A DNA stretch of 64,000 bases from Rugalucina vietnamica (lineage: Eukaryota; Mollusca; Bivalvia; Lucinida; Lucinidae): assembly GCA_964017185.1 (NCBI GenBank), contig OZ024884.1:16948548-17012547 (forward strand), given 5' to 3'. Below are positions 37,901 to 46,900 of this stretch, in pieces. A program made the translations under genes and the position numbers. Within the stretch, counting starts at the first letter, position 1, and each line of letters begins with the position of its first letter. The notes below the pieces were generated by a model. That model did no database searches and had not been told where the DNA came from. It saw nothing but the letters and a program-made list of their open reading frames with translations.

Positions 37901-40900
37901 AAGAATTTTTTTTCTGTCAAAGATTTCTCAGAAACTATTTTACCTAGAAGTTTGAAATTAGGTACAAACCAGGCATACAAAGTATTTGGTGTATATAGTT
38001 TTTGCCTTTTCCGTTTGTCTGTCTGTCTGTATGTCTGTCGGTAAATTTTTTTGTGTCAAAGATTATTCAGAAACCACTTAACCTAGAATTTTAAAATTGA
38101 TACAAAGCTTTGTATGTCAAGTTGTATTGTGCAGTTGAAAATCAAGAATCTCCGGCACATCATTCCCTTTATTTATCCATTTTTCTTTTTATCCAAGAAT
38201 TTTTTCTGTCAAAAATTTCTCAGGAACTACTTTACCTAGATGTTTGAAATTAGGTATCACTTTGGGTACCACAAGTTGTACTGTGTATTTGAGAATCAGC
38301 TGTTTCCAGCTTTTCAGTCCCTTTATTCATCCATTTTTCTTTCCACCCAATTAATTTTCCATCATCTATGCTCAGTCTGTATAAGAGTTAGAGACTTCAA
38401 ATTTCATATGCTTGTTCAGAATGACCAAATCTATTACTGAAAACAAGATTAAGATGCTGTGGTTTACTTTTGTCTTCTTTTTGCACTATGTTTCTTTTCC
38501 CATCACGTAAAATTTTCTGTGAACAAATTCTCAGCAACTAATTTACCTAGACAGTTGAAATTAGGTACAAACATTGAGTAAAAGTTTTATTGTGTGTTTG
38601 AGAATCAGCTGTCTCCAGCTTATCTTTTCCTTTATTTATCCATTTTTCTTTCTATCCAATAAATTTTCATCATATCAGCTCAAGTCTGTACAAGAGTTGG
38701 AGACTTCAAAATACATATGCATGTTCAGAAGGACCAAATCTATTACTGAGAACACAATCAATATGCTGTGGGCTATTTTTGTTTTCTTTTTTAGTTTGTT
38801 TTCTTTCCATCTGTCACTCCTGACTAGATGTATACCTTTTTCTGCAATCTGCTTTTTCCCTCAAAGTGCTATGACCTCTGATGGCTACCGCTGGGGTATG
38901 TGAGCTTTCTTTTTGCTATATTTAGGTAATGATGTCACCTCTTCTGATAAAAATATTGTAATTGTTTGGTTAAAGCACATTTTCATTTAAAAATTCTTTG
39001 CACAACATATACAATGCATATTAAAAACACCCATTTGAAATAAGATAGGGGCAAATGCAGAATTTTATCAATTTTTGCAGTCAAGTATCAGTATCTACAT
39101 GGCCAAAATTCCACATAGTACCATACAAATTTCACTTGCGTTTGCCGTTTTGAAGGTCATTTAGTTTGAAACTCACTCAAATCAGCAGATCGATCAATCT
39201 AGATGTCTTTGTGGACATAATGAGAAGAAACTTAAATCTTCCAACTGCATGGTCTTCTTGCATAATGCAAATGGTCAAATGGCAAACTTGAGTGAAAGGG
39301 GTTGTATTCGTGATAGATGCAACAAAGCATGATGATAAGAGTTGTGTCAAGTGAAATGCAGCCTTATTTTGAATTTGTATTGTTTTATTTAGAAAATAAT
39401 TCATCTTCAGTATGTAACTTAATATGAATTGTTGTCTGTCAGTCTTCACAAAACCTTGCGGTCTGTTGGTCAAAACCAGCAAAATTTCATTCTGACTGAC
39501 AAAATATTCTGTCAGACAAATGTCCCGCGAAAAATTCTCGAAATTATGAAGATAACATAGAAATGTCCTACAGAATTGGGTTTTGACCAGCAAAAACTTG
39601 CAGTCTGCTAGACAACTGTCCTGCAGCTGAAAAATATTTTGCGAAGACAGGTCTGAACGAAAACTGGAATTACAAGCATTAAGCTCAACATTGCAAACAA
39701 ATGATGAAGATATGAGCTGTGTCAAGTGAAATATCATCATCATGATTTTAATAAAAGTTGAAACTTTTACAACAATGTGTCAGATACGAATACTAGACAC
39801 TTTACCTTCTGTATGAAAGGTTTCACAGCTGTTAAGTGTTGTTATTTATGATGTAGCTCATATGAAAAAAGTCAATTTATATGTTAAGTTTTCAACAATT
39901 AATTTGCATTATGACATGTTTCTTATTATTCAGTCTTTAACTGTAGTTTAGTGTACCTTAACTGCCATTGAAACCGTGTAAATTCCATTAGTGAATATCA
40001 TGGAAGACTAATTTCCATGAACATTGAAGAAGCAACCAGAGCTGCATGATGAAATGATAAAACTACACACAAAGTTACAAATATCAAACTGGGAAAAGTC
40101 ACAAAGAATGCTAAAACCTTGTTGTTTGCATTTGAGAACAGAAATGATATTACATGCACATATACTGAAAAAAAAAACTTAGCCTGCCACTTCTTTTCAT
40201 GTATACAAAAACTCATCATGCAGCACATATGAAATAAATTATTAACGCTATATCTAACCTAAAACTGTTCTTCAAGGATTGTAACAAGCCTGTGATGACA
40301 CAAACTATGGTTTGAAAAATGAAAATTTAGAATTTAAAAAAAATATTTACAAAACTGCAAAACATTCTGTCGCTTGCTTCAATTTATAGTTTTATACCAA
40401 AAATACTCTCAGGTTTATTGTGAACCATCAGTTCTTTGATTAATTTCAGTTAAATAGATAAGCAGTGAATTTTAGGGAAAATTGTAGGCGCTCATAACAT
40501 TAAATTAGAACAAAACACATACTTTTGTTTTCATTTATACCATCCTAACCCCACCGCCTATTTTTATACATGTGAAAACATGTTAAAGCTTTTCTTGTTC
40601 AAACTGTAGTCAGTCAGTCAGTGTAGAAGAAAAATCAATACTGTCACTTGGATACTTACAGTATCAGTGCACAGAAAAATCTATTGTTTGTCTTCATAAT
40701 TATAACTCTATACATGGAAATATGATAACCAGCGAACACTAGAAATCCAAATCAAAACAAACTTCCTCAAATAACATTTATACATACCTAAAGAAAGTGA
40801 AAATATGCAAATAAAATTGATTTACCTTATGACTGCAATGTTAATCATGGGGAGTTATTTTTCATACCTTTCTGTACGTGCAGTGTGTAGGGCAGTATAG

Positions 40901-43900
40901 AAAATACTTTCACACCTGTCTGGAGGTAAGGAAAGTACTTTCACACCTTACTATGAGGATTTTAGAAAGTTAGGTCCGTAGGTTTCAAACCCTGCATTAC
41001 AATCCTACACACGCTATATATACTTATTTAAAACGAAATGGTGCTACGTTTTACATTATAAAAGAAGAGATAATTTTTATTTGCTCGTCCAGTCTGTTAA
41101 CTGTTTTGATAAAAGATAATTCCTATTGTTGTTTAAAAAATTTGAGAAAGAAATGCTGAATATTACAAAATAAAAAATGTTTCAAAACGTTTAAAACGTG
41201 CAAGGGAAGATACTCCATTCTGATCTATTTTTGACAATAGCGAAGTCAGATCGTTGACAAGATTCCTCGTTTTGCACGTGCAGTGTTCGGTGAACAGTTA
41301 CGTCGCGAGAAAAGAAATATTAATGGACAAAATTTTTCGGTCATTCGTTTATGTAATATTTCGTAAAAAGCTCCGAGCAGATCTAAAGTAACCAGTGTTT
41401 GATTTGTCGTTGGGTCGGGCGGAAACTAAAATTTCATAAGGTCATAAGGTAAGTTAATTACCCGCTTCGCGACAGGTGGGCATGATATTTTCCTGACCTG
41501 TCCAGCCAAAAGCATGCACCTCGAGCCCTTCGGGCTCTCGATGCATGCTTTTGGCTGGAAGGGCTCTCGGTGCATGCTTTTGGCTGGACAGGTCAGGAAA
41601 ATATCATACCCACCTGTCGCTCAGCGGGTAATTACTACTGTACATAATAATTTCATGTTGTTTACCTCTTTTTTTTCTTTGCCTTGACCATGCTGAATCA
41701 CAAAGGGTAAATGTTCTAATTTAAGACACTTTGTGTAAATTGATTGGTCAGTATCTTACAAGTGAAGTCTTATCAATGAAACTTTTTACAATGATAGTCC
41801 ATGCTCATTGGAAATTTACAGTACAGTGAAGTCTGAACCAAACAATTGTATACACATCTGTGGATTTGTCTAAAGCACATGAGGTACACTAAACAGTTAA
41901 ATAAATAGATAAATAAAAAATTATGAACTTGTGTTGCGCCTCGAAGCACAAAGGGTGTATACTTAAGTTCAGACCTTACTATATGTTTTACAGAGCCCCT
42001 CTGACGCTCCTATGACAGAAAACAACAAGGTCTCGTCTTCGCCTCGGGACAAACTCGGCAGTTACACCGTCTTGGACGCCTTTCATACCTGGGAAAACGA
42101 GCAGTCAGGTCTACCGCAGAGAGACCATACCATGCTTTTTACACAGTAAGCCATGTATGATTCCTTACGAAAACATGACCATGCAATACATCATGAAAAC
42201 ATGTCCGTGTAATGTATACCCCCTTAAACCCCACTTTTATATAGAAAAACTGGGGTTTGCAGGGGTATACCTATTTTTTTATTTTTGCCCCAAAACATAG
42301 ATTGTGGGTACTCGTTAGAACCGCCTCGCCGAGGCGGTTCTAACGTGTACCAACAATCTATGTTTTGAGCAAAAATAAGAAAAATATCACTTTTTTTCCT
42401 GCGAAAATTTTCATTTTTAAAACCAAAAAAAATGTATGTATATTACATGTTACATGGGCGTGTTTTCGCAATATACAGAGATTTTTCACCTTAAGAAATT
42501 CAAAATTTCATCAGATAAAACAAAATGATACTTTTAATATTTTTACTCAAAACATTGGTTGTGGGTACACGACAGAACAGCCTAGGCGAGGCGGTTTTAA
42601 CAACTACCCACAATCTATGTTTTGGATTAAAAAGTAAGAAAAATATATAAACTCCTGAGGACTATATAAAAGTGGGGTTTAATTGATTAATTATTTATTT
42701 CACGGACATACGAGGGTTATCAAAATTACATGGACTTTTCCCATAACTTGACAACTGTTCAGGCAAACATATTCAAATTTCAGCTGACAATAAACTTGCT
42801 TAAATTCACTAGATTCTGAAAGTTTGGTTAATATTAAATGGTTTGTTTTAGCAGTTGGTGATGGTTTTACTTACCCAACCACTTCCCCATCACGGAACAC
42901 GTCAGAAATGACGTTAAGCTTGGCACAGCAGTATCGCGTGTTTTCTTCAAAACGCTTTCGCAGATCACAGCCAAACAAGCAATGTGTCTTACTGAATCCA
43001 TAACAAAACGATTTACGCTTGCTCAAAAACTTCGTAGGACCGGTTGTGCACCTACGTTGTTTTGCTTAGGCATACATGTTTGCTTTCTCAGAATGTTTAA
43101 GCGATGTCTGAATTTCATGCAATACAGATCAACCGGCAATATCGTATAATTCCCATTTGAAACTGATCCTAATTTCTTATTTGCCGGTAAACTTTAATGT
43201 CCTTTGATAAAGAAATACAAATGAAACATTTCGTGCACGTTTGAACAAATAGGACCCAAATAAATATCAGAAATTCATATCCGTCTTTTAAAATGTTCTA
43301 ACGTCTAAATCATAATGTTAAAAGTCAGCATCAATATGCCCAGTCCAAATTTATTCTCAAATCAAGTAGTCTTCTAGCTACACATACCCCCTCTCCCCCC
43401 CAGGGGGAATTTTCTACACTATGATTTTCTAAAAGTACATTGAAAAAGCTATCAAACCCTGTTTTCTGCCATCTGGAAGTGGAAGCGTTTGCGTTTTATG
43501 CTATGTTTCATTATATTACCCTATATATTCAATTTTTGCGTTTTAATAATGGGGGTACACATAGAAAACTGAAGATATCTCATTTGTTTCTTTTCCTAGA
43601 CCATTGAACTTGGTCTCATTTTAATGCTTATACATAGCCCTTTTATCCAATAATAAGTAATGGAAAATATCTAATTTGCATATTCATGAATTTTCATTAA
43701 ACCATTAAAATGAAAAATGAAACAGTTAAAAATCAATTATCCCCATAAAAACTAATTTTAGGCCTAAACTATCATTGTGGCTCATTGTTTTTGTACCAAT
43801 AATACTATTTGACAAATTTGTTGACACAATGGACCTTAATGAAAATTTTCTCATTTGCATTTTCATGAATATTAATGAAAATGACGAAAATCATAATTTA

Positions 43901-46900
43901 CTCTCTTGCCATTTAAGGGTTTGAGTGGGTTGTAGGATAACCTTGCAACCTTAGACCAATTGCTCATGGATGCCAATTTGGTCAGAGGATCACTTTAATG
44001 CCCATTTGAGTGATCACCCCCACCCCTAATAAGCAGAGGAATTATTGTGGTACACCTCTATTACCACATGTATCTTGGCTACTGATAGGCATAGAGAGCT
44101 GAAATAAGTATCAAATGATTGCTTTGGCAAAGTTTTATAATCATGTAATAAGATATATAAACAAGCTGGCTATCTTAATGCTCAAATATTAAAAAGAAGT
44201 TCAGATATTAGAAAAGAAACAGATAAAGGAAGGGGTATACCAAGCAAAATTGCTAATATCTCAGTGACCAAAAACTCTAAGAGAGCTGAAATGTGTATCA
44301 AATGATTATGATAATGTTCTATAATCATGTGATAAGATACTGAAAGAATCTGACTTTCTTGATGTTCAAATATTGATAAGAACTTTCAATAGAAGAGAAA
44401 AATCACAGAACAATGGAGGGGGTATACCTACAGATATGTTTATAGCTCAGCAACCAAAGGCCATAAAAGATGAAACTTATAACAAATGATTGCTATGATA
44501 ACATTCTAAAATCCTGAAATAAGATACATTTACAATCAGACTTTTCTGCTGTTCGACTATTGATGAAATCAATAGAGATGAAACTTATAACAAATGATTG
44601 CTATGATAACATTCTAAAATCCTGAAATAAGATACATTTACAATCAGACTTTTCTGCTGTTCGACTATTGATGAAATCAATAAATATAGTAGAAAAATCA
44701 CAGAAATTGGAGGGGGTATACCTATGGAAATGTTTATATCTCAGCAACCAAAAGCCATAGAGAGCAGAAATTGGTGTCAAATGATTGCGTTGACAATATT
44801 CTATAACCTTGTAATAAGATTTATAAACAAGCTGACTTTTTTGTTGCTCATATATTTAAGAAAACTTAAGAGAAAAATCACTGCCAAAGGAAGGGGGTAT
44901 ACCAATGACGTTGCTAATATCTCAGTAACCAATCGCTCTAGAGAGTTGAAATTGGTATCAAATGATTGGTATGATAATGTTCTATAATTGTATGATTAGA
45001 TATATAAATAATCTAACTTTCTTGTTGTTCGAATATTGACGAGAACTGAAAATATTAGATAAAAATCAAAGAAAAATGAAGGGGGTATACCAATATAAAC
45101 GTTTATATCTCAGCAACCAAATGTCCTAGAGTGCTGAAATGTGTATCAAATGATTTCTTTGACAATATTCTATAACCATGTAATAAGATATATAAACAAG
45201 CTTACTTTCTTGTTGCTCAAATATTTAAGAAAACATAAGATATAGCATAAAAATCACTGCCAAAGGAAGGAGGTATACCAATAAAATTGCTAATATCTCA
45301 GTGACCAATAGCTTTAGAAAGCTGAAATTGGTATCAAATGATTGGTATGATAATGTTCTATAATCATGTGATAAGACATTTAAATAATCAACTTTTTTGT
45401 TGTTCAAATATTGAAGATAACTTTTAATATTAGATAAAACTCAAAGAAAAACGGAGGGCGTATACCAATGTAAACGTTTATATTTCTGCAACCCAATGTC
45501 CCAGAGAGCTGAAATTAGTATCAAATGATTGCTATGACAATATTCTACAATCATATAATAAAATATATAAACAAGCTTACTTTCTTGTTGCTCAAATATT
45601 TAAGAAAACATCAGTTATAGCAAAAAAACCACTGCCAAAGGAAGGAGGTATACCAATAAAATTGCTAATATCTAGGTGACCAAGAGCTCTAGAGAGCTGA
45701 AATTGGTATCAAATCATTGCTAGGTTTATGTTCTATAACCATGTGGTAAGACACACAAACATTCTGACTTTCTTGTTTTTCGTATATTGATACCAACTTT
45801 AAATTTAAGGGAAAATCACAGAAAAATGGAGGGGGTATACCAATGAAAAGGTTAATAACTCAGCAACCAAAAGCTCTAGAGAGCTGAAATTGGTATCAAA
45901 TGATTGGTATGGTATTGTTCTATAATTGTATGATTAGACATATAAATAATCTAACTTTTTTGTTGTTTGAATATTGATGAGAACTTAAAATATTAGATAA
46001 AAATCAAAGAAAAATGGAGGGGGTATACCAATATAAACGTTTATATCTCAACAACAAAAAATTCTAGAAAGCTGAAATTGGTATCAAATGATAGATATGA
46101 CAATAATTTATAATTATATAATAAGATACAGGAAAAAGTCGACTATCTTGTGGCCAAAATTTAAGAAAACTTTAGATATAAGAGAAAAAGCATAGACAAA
46201 TGAAGGGAATATACCAATAGAATTGACAATATCTCAGCATTCAAAAGCTCTAGGTAACTAAAATTGGTATCAATTGATTTACAGGATCATATTCTACACA
46301 CAAAAATATAAAAATAACAGAAATAATCAGATACAAGTCATTCTGTAGGTATACCAGTTCATTTTTTCATTATTTCTCTGTGATTTCTAGTTTTCATTAA
46401 TATTCATGAAAAAAAATAGATGAGCCTTATATCCTTAAATACATGTATTATATGTGTAAGGGTGATAGAACATGGCCATAGCATTCATTTGATTCCACAT
46501 TAGTGTTCCATGTTTATCAACAGCCCAGGTACAAATGATACTATATGTATACACCTTTTTTTTCCAGGATTTTTTACTTTTTAATTAATATTCATGAATA
46601 TACAAATGAGATAATTTTCACATAGGCTCATGACAACAATAAATTTATGAAATATGTCTAAATGGTGCAATATAAATTTGTCACAAAGATAGTTTAGGCC
46701 TGAAATGAGTTAATTTATGGGTTTTTAATGATTTTCTCCCATTTTCATTTTTTCATTAGTATTCATGAATATGCAAAGTAGATACTTTGCATTACTTATC
46801 ATAGAATGAAAGATCTATGTCTAAGCTTTAAAAAAAGACCAAGTTCAATGGCCTAGGATTAGTAACAGCAGAGGTATGATTGATTTTCTACGCCTACCCC

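Noticed and set aside
39177..39743. 188-codon open frame on the minus strand
   Set aside because: Low-complexity, AT-rich composition, an internal repeat and overlap with an inverted-repeat region; no recognisable motif or splice partner.
44724..45407. Short open frames such as the one reading RNWCQMIALTIFYNLV
   Set aside because: Part of the 185-bp tandem unit; stops interrupt every one or two units and the peptide is not kept between units.
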